The notes below the pieces were generated by a model that was not told the DNA's origin, made no database searches, and worked only from the letters and a program-made list of their open reading frames with translations. Made by a program: the position numbers and the translations under genes. A DNA stretch of 64,000 bases from Takakia lepidozioides (lineage: Eukaryota; Streptophyta; Takakiopsida; Takakiales; Takakiaceae): assembly GCA_030704615.1 (NCBI GenBank), contig CM060731.1:35588001-35652000 (forward strand). The letters are read 5' to 3'. The stretch's first letter is position 1. Every line of letters starts with the position of its first letter. This document shows positions 46,762-57,252 of this stretch, piece by piece.

Positions 46762-48773
46762 TTAGGAGATGGGAGATTCTACTTGGTGTCCTTGCAGGGG
46801 CTCGAATAAGATGTCCAATGTTTCTGGAAGCTTCGAGCTTAGTTGCTTGAGCTTAGTTGCTTGACTGAAAACAGTGGAAAGAGTGCGGACTTTTGGAAAC
46901 AAATTAACTATCATTCAATACAGTTTTTTTTCTCTTTCCTGATGAGTGACCAGCAGAGCAGACCCGACCCTGCTTACTGCAGCTGCTCAACATCAACGTC
47001 ATCTCTTGCGAGTGGTTCCGTAAGCAATACGTTTTTAGGTCAAAAAAGAAAACTACTAGAAGTACCTGCAGGGAGGTAAAGTACCTCAAGTGACGCACAC
47101 AAGTTTAGACGTTTAGAGAGCATGCAGTGCTTATCTGGGAAGGGGCTCAGAAGCGAGTATTTTTCTTCAATTGCTGCCGAGCTTTGCTGTTTCACGTCTT
47201 CCCTCTTCACGTTGGGAGTGGAAGGGGGAGATTTGCGCAGCTACGTACAGCGGCCATTGACGCCTCTGTGTACGGAAGATTGTCGGGAGACCTGGTGGAT
47301 GTTGTTATTATTTTATTGCCAGTTTTAAGTACTTCGTTTTCGCATTGTTTGCAAACACTGGTGTTCTTTGATCGATTATCCTTCGCAAGACCTCTGCGGA
47401 GATTTTCTTGTGCATGATTCACATACTGACGGAGGAGCAAGACGTGTAGTTAATGCACAAGTATGCACCTACGATCTTGTTGCCGAGAAGTGGCAGGGAG
47501 GTAAGAGCGCCGCCTCAGGAGTTCAACTCCAAACTACGCAGACTATTTGCAAGTGGAGTTCGGAGCAGGAGGCCTTATATGTGGCTGTCTCCCAATCATA
47601 ACATGGATGTGATGGACATTGAGGTATGCAACCAGGTGGCTCCAGAATGTTGCCTCGATATGATCCTATTGACAATATCCAGTTTCAGCTATCCGTAGAC
47701 TGTGTATTTGGGAACCTTCGCCGGGGGATCACCACTGGCCCACCAGGTGCATTGAACCGGGTCGCTCCAAAGTTGGAGGCGATCTTCCTGGGGTCTGGCG
47801 CCACCAAGCTGAAGCTTCTACCGTTCTCTCGTGGACGTCACACAAACACATATACACTGGGTTTGTGGGCTGCAGAGTTGTACTGATATGTGGACAGGAG
47901 TTGTAGTTGTCCCCATACAATTCCTCTAGTGTCGGTTGTTCTTTCTCAAGCGTCGCTGGTCTTGGGTGTTCCACGCTGTGTTGGTAAGGGCAGAACAGTC
48001 TTCGCAGAGATTTTGCTTAGCAGCCGGCATTGGTTTCTTGCTTGACGCCATTTTTCTGCTGTCTCTGTCTTCTTAATACAACCCAAGTGGAGTAGTGTGT
48101 CGGGGTGATCACTTGTTTCAGATTGCAAGTGGGTACACATTGATTTATCCTCATTCTGGCGTCCGTCTCTACAATTTGTGATTGAGGCATTTTTGGCGTT
48201 CATTTGCATTGACACCCTTTCCTTATACTTGCGATGAGCCGGAGAAGCACTACTGTAGCTTAGAGTCCAACTGTGAGTGTAGAGCGAGTGTAGAGCTAAA
48301 GAGATGCAAATTAGGATCTCTTGCAATCATGTCTGGAGTCAAATTTGTGTTGGGGGTGTTCATGAAATTCTACTGCATGTAAGTGGAGACAGGTGCACAA
48401 AATTTTGTGACGGCAGAGGAGACTGCAGTCATGATTTTGCATTATCTTGACAATTGTCAATATCAAGCTATGCCTACAAAACCCAATCTCCATTCCCTCA
48501 CATAAGTTAACCATCTTTCTGTGGATCCGGACTCCCAATGCATTGCGTGTGACTGTCACCATAGTTATAACTCTTGAGGAAAGTACACAAACGAGCATCG
48601 CAGAGAAAATCTTATATCAACCACACTGTATTCATTTATGTGGAGCTGAACTACATCATAGCACTCGGAGATACTACGTGGTCAACGTGATCCCACTTCC
48701 CAGCTGACTCCCCTAACAATGCTGTACACTTTATGCAGGAGGCAGCGCTAGAAAACTGATTGGAGTACCAGTT
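46762..48773. other. Unassigned 2-kb stretch
   Basis: Holds the APX 3' flank with a small tandem GAGCTTAGTTGCTT repeat near 46837-46865. Plus-strand frames at 47127-47417, 47368-47601 and 47626-47886 match no family I know. Nothing supports a gene. Confidence 0.35.
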
Positions 48774-49121
48774 TTATATGGGTCCAAAGATCTCGCCACC
48801 TTTGGCACCAGTGACCGTGCTAAACTCGGAACCAACAACACCAGGGCCGCCAAACTGATCAGTGAGGATAATCTGCTGTCCATCCGCGACAGTGACAGTC
48901 GCGCTACAGGTGTGGTCAAAGGTGAACTTGCCACTCACCCCGGTACTCAACTTGAAATGATGGTCAGAGTCCGCAACCATATTCACAACTTGGTGGGCAA
49001 CCCCATGGCCCTTTTGCAAAGTCACCTTCACGTCACTACCAGAATTGTTATAAATGTAAACCTCGGCTCTGGCCACCAGGCAAGTGGTCAGCAGCAGAGC
49101 GACCAGAAACACAGTCTTCAT
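48774..49121 (-). CDS. Small secreted protein, unknown family (115 aa)
   Basis: A single exon starts at a clear ATG. Residues 1-19 are a textbook signal peptide (MKTVFLVALLLTTCLVARA) with an A-R-A cleavage site, so the mature protein begins EVYIYNNSGSDVKVTLQ. The remaining 96 residues have alternating Val/Thr/Gly typical of beta strands, one cysteine (HTCSATVTV) and end GAKGGEIFGPI. I recognise no family by sequence; small apoplastic beta-sandwich proteins look like this. It has no membrane segment after the signal, and neighbours give no hint. It lacks the multiple disulfides of most plant defence peptides. Confidence 0.75.
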   Translation of the reverse strand: MKTVFLVALLLTTCLVARAEVYIYNNSGSDVKVTLQKGHGVAHQVVNMVADSDHHFKLSTGVSGKFTFDHTCSATVTVADGQQIILTDQFGGPGVVGSEFSTVTGAKGGEIFGPI

Positions 49122-49524
49122 TGTGAGATCTTAGAGTCGCTGTTGAGAGAGAGAAATTACAGTTGTACCAGCTACCCTCTCGAGAAACAGGCGGCTTGTG
49201 GTGGGAAACGAGTGCAGAGGAGAGAGAGAGTTGGAATTCAAGAGAATTACCGAATACAAAGAATATATATTCATCCTGCTGCTTGTGGCCAGCTGCAAAA
49301 CTGATGTCTGCGCAGCTGGGCTGGCGGGGCTTTCAACAGCGACGGATGCACATGTTGACCCGCGTGGGAATCTCTGCAAAGAAACGTCATACTTGCATAC
49401 TCGCTGCCAAACATGTGACAGCAGGCTACTGAACCCTCTCACACAACGCGTTTCTTAGGCACCCCCTCTGCCAGCCTAACACGTTGTCGCTTCACACATT
49501 GGAGAATCGTGTTTTTATCCGCAC

Positions 49525-49660
49525 TGCCCGATCTAGCCGTGGCTATGTCGAGTTTAGCCACGGCTAAGTTTGCTTGGCTGCCGCACTAGGCAATTTAGCC
49601 TTGGCTAAATGCTAGCCACAGCTAAGGCTGGCTAAACTACCCTGGCTTTTAACTTTTAAC
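49525..49660. repeat. TTAGCC.CGGCTAA inverted-repeat cluster
   Basis: Several words of the form TAGCCGTGGCTA, TTAGCCACGGCTAA, TTAGCCTTGGCTAA and TAGCCACAGCTAA occur within 120 bp; each is near-palindromic. It is probably a MITE-type element. Confidence 0.55.
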
Positions 49661-49778
49661 CCCTAACCAACCCCACGTATTAAATTTAGCCCGCCTGGGC
49701 AGGGGGAGGAAATTTCCATTTCACCAACTCTACCAATTCCGTATCTTCTCGCTCTTCTGGCTCCTTAACCCTCAAGTG

Positions 49779-49807
49779 CCCAAGCGACCCATTTTGGGTC
49801 GCTTGGG
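49779..49807. repeat. Perfect 12-bp hairpin
   Basis: CCCAAGCGACCC and GGGTCGCTTGGG are separated by ATTTT. It is flanked by further imperfect pairs (CTTAACC and GGTTAAGG), so it is likely the centre of a larger foldback element covering about 49760-49845. Confidence 0.6.
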
Positions 49808-50113
49808 TTTGCTTAACCAACCATAACTTCCTGTGGTTAAGGCTGATTGGGCCTTTTTTGGGCTCAATCCATAGAAAATCGGGTCCCCCTCCATACGGCA
49901 TTGGCCAATTGGTCAATGCTTGAAGGGGTAAGGGTCTGGACCAATGGGAAGGGGCCAACTCAGCTTTTTGGGGCCATTTTGGCCCCCCAAACCTGCCCAA
50001 GTTGCTGACATGGCAACCTGGGTCAGGTTAGGGTAAAAGAAATATACCCCAGAAAATATGGGGCGGCATGCTTCCCCAAACCCCTTGAATGCCCGGCATT
50101 GGTAGTGGTACAC

Positions 50114-50430
50114 GAGTGTTGGGAGGTTCTTTAATTCAGCTACAAACACCCTGAGGTTATCAAGAAGGTTATTTGGATATATAACCGCAGAACCGGCAAA
50201 GGCTCATAACCGCCGGTTATGTTGTTTTGAAATAACCAGCCTGAAAACCGTCAAAGATCCGCCGGTTATTTGATCAAAACCACCGGTTCTTTGAGGTTTT
50301 TACATATTAATTGGGTTCTTTTCACAAAAAATATCTGCAGAAAACCGGAACTAGAGGTTATTTGATTCTTTGTAAAAACCCGGAACATTATGTTATGAAA
50401 GAAATCATTGTCCAACAGTGCTTCACACCG
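50114..50430. mobile_element. hAT-related fragment rich in CCGGTTAT
   Basis: GAGTGTTGGGAGGTT at 50114 resembles the CAGTGTTGGGCGGTT end of the hAT element at 17155. It is followed by many CCGGTTAT, AACCGCC and GGTTATTTG words as in that element. No matching right end or target duplication is found, so it is a partial or diverged copy. Confidence 0.5.
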
Positions 50431-50649
50431 GCCTTCATTTTGCACTTTCACGAATTTTTCCACCTCATGTGCAAGGCACACAATATTTCGGTTAGTGGAC
50501 AGTGCCTAGAGACTTACTTTCATGGGGTACAGCATGGGGTACAGCACATACTTGTCCCATTCTTGGGATAAAGGTCAAGCACATTCATCAATTGATAACT
50601 ACGTTGGCACTACAATGCCTAAAACACTTGCCAACACACACCGGTTTTC

Positions 50650-50727
50650 CGCACATGTACATACCTACCTAGCCCTTACAACATCTTCCCAAATTTTAGG
50701 AGTTTTCATTGTTGATTTGGGAAATCA
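50650..50727 (+). repeat. Direct repeat, partner at 54116-54196
   Basis: CGCACATGTACATACCTACC and CCAAATTTTAGGA occur in both copies in the same order, over about 80 bp with roughly one difference per eight bases. The pair brackets the decayed Harbinger and CACTA pieces. Confidence 0.7.
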
Positions 50728-51256
50728 AAACAAATGCGAAGACATTCAATGAACAACTTAAGTACATAAAGACTCGAGATAAAATGAGCACAAGATGAGT
50801 AAGAACATGGTCAGCGTTCTCTCAAACCTCTCCCACACTATGTGTCACGCTTTCATAAAGAACCAGAATCTTATGCCCCGTCCAGTCAATGAGCATCCTA
50901 TTCGCAAGCCAAATATTGATGAGCAGAGAACAATAACAAAGAAGCTAAAGGATGACAATCGGCGGCCTTATTGAAGATCACCACAACGACCAAACAAAAG
51001 ATCAATGACACAAACTAAAGATAGCTACTGTGGACATCGAATATTGCACCATGATGTAGTTCATGAGTCAAATTTGTTTCCACCTTTTTCATTGCAATTT
51101 TGTATAGTCGGCACATTGAACACTAAGCATGCAGCTCCATTGAACATTTGATGGTCCATTTCACCGCTTCAATTCTGTGAATTCAAGTTTCGCGTATGTC
51201 TATTATTTCTATCCACTTCGATTTTGTTAACTATTCAAGCATCTCTGTGTGGTCGC
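50728..51256. other. Intergenic within the transposon block
   Basis: No coding frame recognised. It is AT-rich, and may be the outer part of the Harbinger element that follows. Confidence 0.3.
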
Positions 51257-52036
51257 CTGTTACCAAAGGAATGTTTCAAGATTAACCCTTTGGTCTGTGC
51301 CTAATCGCTCGGCACCTTCAAGAGTAGGTTCATCATCATTTTCTTGTGCATTCTTATCTCTGTGAACTGGATTAGGCTTTCTTTCAAACTGAGGACCTAT
51401 TGCTTCTTCATTTGCCTTGTGATCGAGTTGCTGCATCAATGAGTCCACGTCAACATTTCTTCCGTCCAAGATCAAGTTGTACAACATACAACATGCGATA
51501 ACTACGTCCGAGATGAATACCACATTGAGACTCGTTTTCAGTAAGTTTTCATTAAAACGCCAAAAGACTTCTCGATGACGCTCCTACCTGTGCAATGGTG
51601 CTTTTAAATAGAGCTTCCAAGATTGTATGTCTGGAATTGGCCAGCTATTTTTGTGGAATGATCATGAGCCAGGGAAGTAAGGGTAACCCTTATTCCCCAA
51701 CATGTATGGTTTTATGTTGTCCTACCCGAATTCCAAAATGAATATGCCTTTATATGTCCGTTGTTGGTAAAGAACAGATAAACGGAGGCCAATTCGGGAG
51801 TCATTCATGCTCCCTAGCATGCCGACATAGATGTCTGTGAATCGTTTTTCATGATCCACAACGGCTTGTAATTGAAGACTGTAGTGTTTAGATTTATATG
51901 AGTAATAGTCATCAGACAATGGGCCTCTTGGCTTCTGAATATGAATTTGTGTCATGTCGATAGTTCCATATTGACGAACGATAGGAAGAGAGAGATGACT
52001 CCGGCTTGTAGCCGGCGTAACTACGAGCCGCTTCAC
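51257..52036 (-). pseudogene. PIF/Harbinger transposase (HARBI1/ALP1-like) remnant
   Basis: The minus strand reads YGTIDMTQIHIQKP then HYSLQLQAVVDHEKRFTDIY, the DDE_4 core with its first Asp. It continues VGMLGSMNDSR, the second-Asp region, and after stops YMLGNKGYPYFPG and VVIACCMLYNLILD from the C-terminus. Several stop codons and frame changes interrupt it near 51580-51720, so it cannot make an active transposase. This family pairs with ORF1 proteins like the remnant at 8.3-9.0 kb, but the two are 42 kb apart. Confidence 0.85.
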
Positions 52037-52083
52037 CTTGCGCCTACTGCCCCCTTTCGGGGGTGGGCCCTATAAAAGCTAGG

Positions 52084-52104
52084 GGGGTGCCCAGAGGGCA
52101 CCCC
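52084..52104. repeat. Perfect 9-bp GC hairpin
   Basis: GGGGTGCCC and GGGCACCCC are separated by AGA, between the Harbinger and CACTA fragments. It could be part of a CACTA subterminal region or chance. Confidence 0.4.
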
Positions 52105-52258
52105 GGGGACCTAGGGTAGGTGGTTTGGAGGGTACCCCCGGGGTAGATGCGGAGTCAGGAGGTCAAAGAGGTATGCGACTCAAGTTGTCTGTTGGTGATA
52201 ATAGCGGTGAGGGAACGGAGTACCGTCAAGTGGATAGCTTTAAAACATTTGTGGGATT

Positions 52259-52987
52259 TTGAAGTTAAGGGCAGAGATACTGGCATTGTGTATTGAACGG
52301 TGGGAAATCGATTCAGACGTGCTTCGCTTTAGTGTATCTCCCTCTTTGCATGTCAAGGCCTACTCATCTATGATGGCCTATGGCAATCACTATAGGCACC
52401 TTCAACATGGTGATGGACGACAACACGTTACTTTTGATAGTGAGGTATGTTCAACATTTGAACAAGAGACTGAGAAGTTCTGTTGTAGACTCTAATTCAG
52501 TTAGGCTTCACTTCAGTATGGGGGAGTGATCAAAGAGATCTTAGAAATGCAATATGGCACACTACAGCCTATCATTTTCATGTGCACTTGGGTGAAGGCG
52601 AACATGGTGGGTCGCAATGCCACCATGAAAAAAGATGCACATGGTTTCACTCTGGTAGTCTTCAATCGTACCCTTCCTGAAAATGACCAGCCATTCATTT
52701 ATCCGTCACAAGTAGAGCAGGTATATTTTTATGATGATACTGCAGTGAATGCCGGTTGGAAGGTTGTTTTGCATAAGGACCCAAGGTCGCGGAGAGTGAT
52801 TGGCAATGTTGAAAATGTTTCTATTGGAGAGTTTGATGGAGATCAAGCCCCTGAAACTAGACCATAAGTTCAACTTAGAATTCAGCCAACATTTAGGGTT
52901 CCATCATTACAAGAACAGGACATGGCCGATTCCAGTGAAGAGTTTTCACCTGAATTAAGCTATTCATCAAGCGATGACGACAATTAG
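52259..52987 (+). pseudogene. CACTA (En/Spm) TNP2-type protein, C-terminal remnant
   Basis: The first frame has SPSLHVKAYSSMMAYGNHYR, the link region seen in CACTA TNP2 proteins. After a stop and frame change, GVIKEILEMQYGTLQPIIF and FIYPSQVEQVYFYDD follow, the DUF4216 domain at the TNP2 C-terminus, then GWKVVLHKDPRSR. After another stop, an acidic end SSSDDDN is readable. The catalytic TNP2 part is missing. It is a decayed transposon piece. Confidence 0.8.
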
Positions 52988-54115
52988 AAATCTGTATGTA
53001 AGTAATGCAGGTCTGGGAGGAATGGGTCTTGCAATTGTTGCACAATTACGTTGTGGAGACCTGCATACATTCCATGATTGGTTGCAATGGGGTATTGGTT
53101 TTAAGTCCTCATCTCTCTATGAAGAGATAATTAATGCAGCCCTGATTAGGGATCAGCCTCTACAACAAATTGCATACATGACATTTTGCAAGCGACGCTT
53201 CTACTGAATAAAACTTAATTAAGGTCTCCACATCAACCCTACATAGTATTGTTTTTACAAAATTGCCAATGTAGTTAAGTGTCCAATTAAATATCAAAAG
53301 TAGTGAGTTTTATTAGATGTAGGTTTGGATCGGACATCACAGAATGTGCATTAAGCGTCGTAGAAGGTCTGTCCAAGCTGTAGTTTCCAAAACCAGTACA
53401 TTAAAATCATTTTTTAAACTATATATTAATTATTGGCAATCCATTTCACTACAATTTGCCCACATGTCATACCATCAATTTTGTAGTTGTTTTGTTTACT
53501 CATATTTATCAACCTACAACCATTTCACACGTATCGTGCCATTCTAGTCAAACTATAGTAAATATTTTCACTGGTATTTTCTGAAATTATGTCAATGTCT
53601 AGATGAATGTGTCAGTACTAGATACTACACAGTCTAACACTTCTACAGTAGTGAAATGTGTAACTAGTACATAATGAGTTTACTGTGGTGTCAGCAATTT
53701 TTAACTATATAGTGAAAATAATAGTGAAAGGTGTCAATAGTGAAAATGATAGTGTAACGTCGATGGTTGGAGATCCCATGGGTGTTGTAGTGAAGATGAC
53801 ATACAAAACCTGTGCCAAAATGATCGCCTTCAAAGGCCTCATTGCGTTGAATTGAAACCAATTTTTCCAGATGAAAGGATGAAGATAAACAATTACTACC
53901 TTCATGTTGCTTCATCAGTTGCGCTATTGCAAGATAATAAGTATTCCTAGGTCCGAACATTGCTTAACATACATACTAACATTCCTTGAGTCTAGTAATC
54001 ATCTTTAGTTGACCTTTAACTCCCTATAAGTGTGTTTTTTCACTCCCAAAAATTGCTACCCCTTAGAAGTAACATGAGGCTACCCACCTACCAACATTCG
54101 TCCATTCAAAGTGAC
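52988..54115. other. Unassigned, transposon-derived
   Basis: A plus-strand frame overlapping the CACTA end (52974-53207) reads VAQLRCGDLHTFHDWLQWG and is not recognised. The rest is AT-rich with repeated TAGTGAAAATGATAGTG words near 53710-53755. Confidence 0.35.
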
Positions 54116-54196
54116 CGCACATGTACATACCTACCTGGCCCAAGTTACAACATCTTTCCAAATTTTAGGAATGTTCACTGTTGGATTTGGGAGATC
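54116..54196 (+). repeat. Direct repeat, partner at 50650-50727
   Basis: Second copy of the repeat described at 50650, in the same orientation, followed by a T-run at 54210. Confidence 0.7.
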
Positions 54197-54940
54197 ATAG
54201 TGAGACCATTTTTTTTTTTTTGTTTGGAGAAAATATTCCTTTGCTTAGATCAAACATGTTGAGGGGCTTTCAAGTTTTGAATTTTCCAAAAGAATTCATA
54301 ATTAGTAGTCCAAATGCCGAGTGCATGCCAATTTTCACATGAAACCAAGATTTTTATTGCATATTGCTTTGTATGGGTTTTTGTGAGGGTTGACACATAA
54401 TCCATCAAAAATAATAAAAATAAAAATAAAAATCCATCACAAGCACATTCAGACCTTCTAAAACGGGCCACGCCAAAACCCATAATTTAACAAATCCATC
54501 TGCTGGTTGGAACAAAAAGTATTGTGACATTCTCACTGAATAGATTATGAAAGGGAAAAATTGACTCCCAGAACATAATGTTTATTGATCTATTTTAGCA
54601 ACCACTCTCCTAAGTTTTATGCACTGAGAGACCCAAAAACACTCACCCTTTCTTGGGGATTATAAAATAAATATTAAAATAAAAATAAAAATAAAAAATA
54701 AAACCCTCACTGATTTGAAGAAGCAAGATATTTTCTTGAATGTTTGAAACTGTAATTTGACAAAAAAGAATAAAATTCGAGGGCTTCGACTATCCCCTCT
54801 TAAGAAAAACAATTGATGTCGCAACGGATGTGTAATGAGTGAACTTGACAGAGGATGGACACATAAACTGCTAAGTTTATTCCCAGACTTTCATCCAAGC
54901 CTCCATAACACTAGCCAGCTCGAAGTAACAAGGAGCAATC
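54197..54940. other. AT-rich flank, 3' of the mutase-like gene
   Basis: No gene. It contains AAAAT-type microsatellites near 54408-54432 and 54662-54700. Confidence 0.4.
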
Positions 54941-56008
54941 CTACAAAGGGAATGGAGGACTCAGTTTGTTCCAAGCTTCGATCCACACCTCCATGGAGTC
55001 AGCCAGCTCCGAGAACAGCGGGTCTAGAGACGAGAGCTTGATCTTGACTTGCTTGGCAAGCTCTACGTAACAATCCGCCACATTCAGAGCATTCTTCGAC
55101 AAACGCACCGACTGAAAGAAAGGGATGATCTCTTCCTGCCAAAAGATGCCCTTATAATCCTTACGCAGACTAGCCAGTGCATTTCCACGCTTATTGCACC
55201 AAACATACGGTAGGCCTGATTTAACACCATATCCGAAGTGATCACAGATGACTTTGCAGCACAATCCAGTCCAGATGTCGTCAATGGCCTCGTACCGGCC
55301 GGGCTTATTACTACTGCCAAGACCCACCAATCCAGAGAACATGGCAGGTCCGATCCGTTTCTTGTCAAATGCCAAGTTGATGCCACTCATGGGAAACAAA
55401 GCGTTTTTAGGAACTGTGATCACTGCGTCCACATACTTGGTATTGCGTTCATTTGGTTTCACAATTTGTGTGGGTGCATCGTAATCTGGAACATTGAGCC
55501 ACAGCCCGTGAGAGATGGCAGTAGGAACACCCACCCTTAGACTGAAAGGGTAGCCCCGCACAAAATCACAGCCCTCTCTGTAAGGATCGTACAAGGTGTT
55601 GAAGAAATATGGTACCGAGTTTATCTTGAGGTTTGAGATGTGCTGTTCTATGGGGTGAATGCGATTCCCTTGTGGATCTTGTGCAGGTATACACTCGTCA
55701 TCCACTGTGTAAATGTAACGCTTCTTGGATATCAAGTATCCGAAACACCGGCTTCCACTACCCTTGAAGTTCAATGATGTTGCAAGCTTGGGGCCCAACA
55801 TCTCAGTGATGTCACTTGGTGTGTAGATATTTGCATCAAACCCCCGCGGCACTTCCAAGGGCTGCTCTAGCTCTACGCCCTGAACGATGATGAGATGATA
55901 TGGTTGTAGAATTGGCCGCCATGCCTCCAGAAAACTCAAGTCTGGCCGAAGTGCTCCAATCACCACATCCACTTCCTCCGGGCGTATTGCAGGCATACTC
56001 GTTCCCAT
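54941..56008 (-). CDS. UDP-arabinopyranose mutase-like protein (RGP/UAM), single exon
   Basis: The RGP/UAM family interconverts UDP-arabinopyranose and UDP-arabinofuranose for cell-wall synthesis on the Golgi surface. The 355-residue frame is complete and matches the family end to end: [76 protein letters not shown] and [17 protein letters not shown]. The self-glycosylation arginine is present (151 or 158). The metal/sugar-nucleotide motif, normally DDDC, reads DDEC at 103-106 ([13 protein letters not shown]), a conservative but unusual change. No introns are seen, although many plant RGP genes have them. It may be an active divergent copy, a non-catalytic partner, or a retrocopy. Confidence 0.92.
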   Translation of the reverse strand: MGTSMPAIRPEEVDVVIGALRPDLSFLEAWRPILQPYHLIIVQGVELEQPLEVPRGFDANIYTPSDITEMLGPKLATSLNFKGSGSRCFGYLISKKRYIYTVDDECIPAQDPQGNRIHPIEQHISNLKINSVPYFFNTLYDPYREGCDFVRGYPFSLRVGVPTAISHGLWLNVPDYDAPTQIVKPNERNTKYVDAVITVPKNALFPMSGINLAFDKKRIGPAMFSGLVGLGSSNKPGRYEAIDDIWTGLCCKVICDHFGYGVKSGLPYVWCNKRGNALASLRKDYKGIFWQEEIIPFFQSVRLSKNALNVADCYVELAKQVKIKLSSLDPLFSELADSMEVWIEAWNKLSPPFPL

Positions 56009-57252
56009 CTCGTGACTAATGCAGCAAACTTGATACCTGATAATCTTAGCAAGCCAGCGTCTAACTAGTCGTTCAATCCAAGAACCTCAGATAAGATTAT
56101 GGGCTGCTAAAAACCTGCATCTTGGGCACATGGTTCCGCCCACCTCACTGAATACTCAGACTATCAATCCTCCTATCAAGTGCCTTACAATTGTTCAACC
56201 TTTTGTCCGATATCAATTCTAAACTCAGTTCCTATCAATATTTGGGCAGCAATCGATCTACTTCCGCCTCACACTCTCTATTCTCCGCAGCGCTCGAGTG
56301 TTAATCCCCCTCCCCCAGATTGCGAGGACACACTACTACCCCGGTGACTACATCAGATCCTGCGCTCTTCGAATGTCGCTGCCGGCCCTGCAGCCCTGGG
56401 AAGTGTCGCTTTTTCCTTTATCCATCTTATACTATATTTGATCCGCAGGACTCAGACAAAGTCTGGCTCTCCATTACCGTAGTACCTTGGCAACTTCGAC
56501 ACAAATTTTAATATTTCAAAGATTGTTGAAATTTTTGGAAATTGATTTTGTGAAATTAAGGAACTTTGTGAATTGATAATAAAGCATATTTAGGAATATT
56601 CCATATGTTGAAATGAAATTCTCAAAATAAAATAAACATTCGACATATGATTGTTGATCTTGGCTAGGTACTACGATATTCCTTTGGATTTTTGCATTTC
56701 CCGCGGACATGTATTGTGTTGTTACTACTACAAACAAATTCACAAGGCAGGTGTCAGGGTTAGTTGGAATAGTTGCTACAATCTATTGGAACACAACCCC
56801 GACAGGCAAGGGGGTTCAATAGAAGGTTCTATTTTTCTCAGACAACTCACATCAATATTTGGTGAACCAAGTCAGAGATGGTAGGCTTCTTCAGGGAAAA
56901 GCAATCACAGGGGCAAAATTCACCATGTATTTGTTCTGTGAATTCTGCCTACTATTTTGACATATTGTGCAAGCACTGCATCTTAAAGACCATTTCAATA
57001 CTGAGATTGGAGAGCACAAGTCTGGATGTGCTTGGATGCAACACGCTCGTTCAATATACTGTAATTTGTAAAAGCATCTCGAGCATGGAATTGAGCGATT
57101 CCCGGATAGATAAACCATGTCATTGCAGCCACAATCATGTCAAAACTGCTCAATTTCCCTTGCAATCGTTTAGGATCTCCTGGCCCTTCACACACTCGGA
57201 TCCAGCGCAGTATATCTCTACCTGAAGGATTAGAGTGCAATGCCCATATGCA
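56009..57252. other. Intergenic, nothing recognised
   Basis: Holds the mutase-like gene's upstream region and the P-loop gene's 3' flank. Open frames such as 56878-57225 have no motif. Confidence 0.4.
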
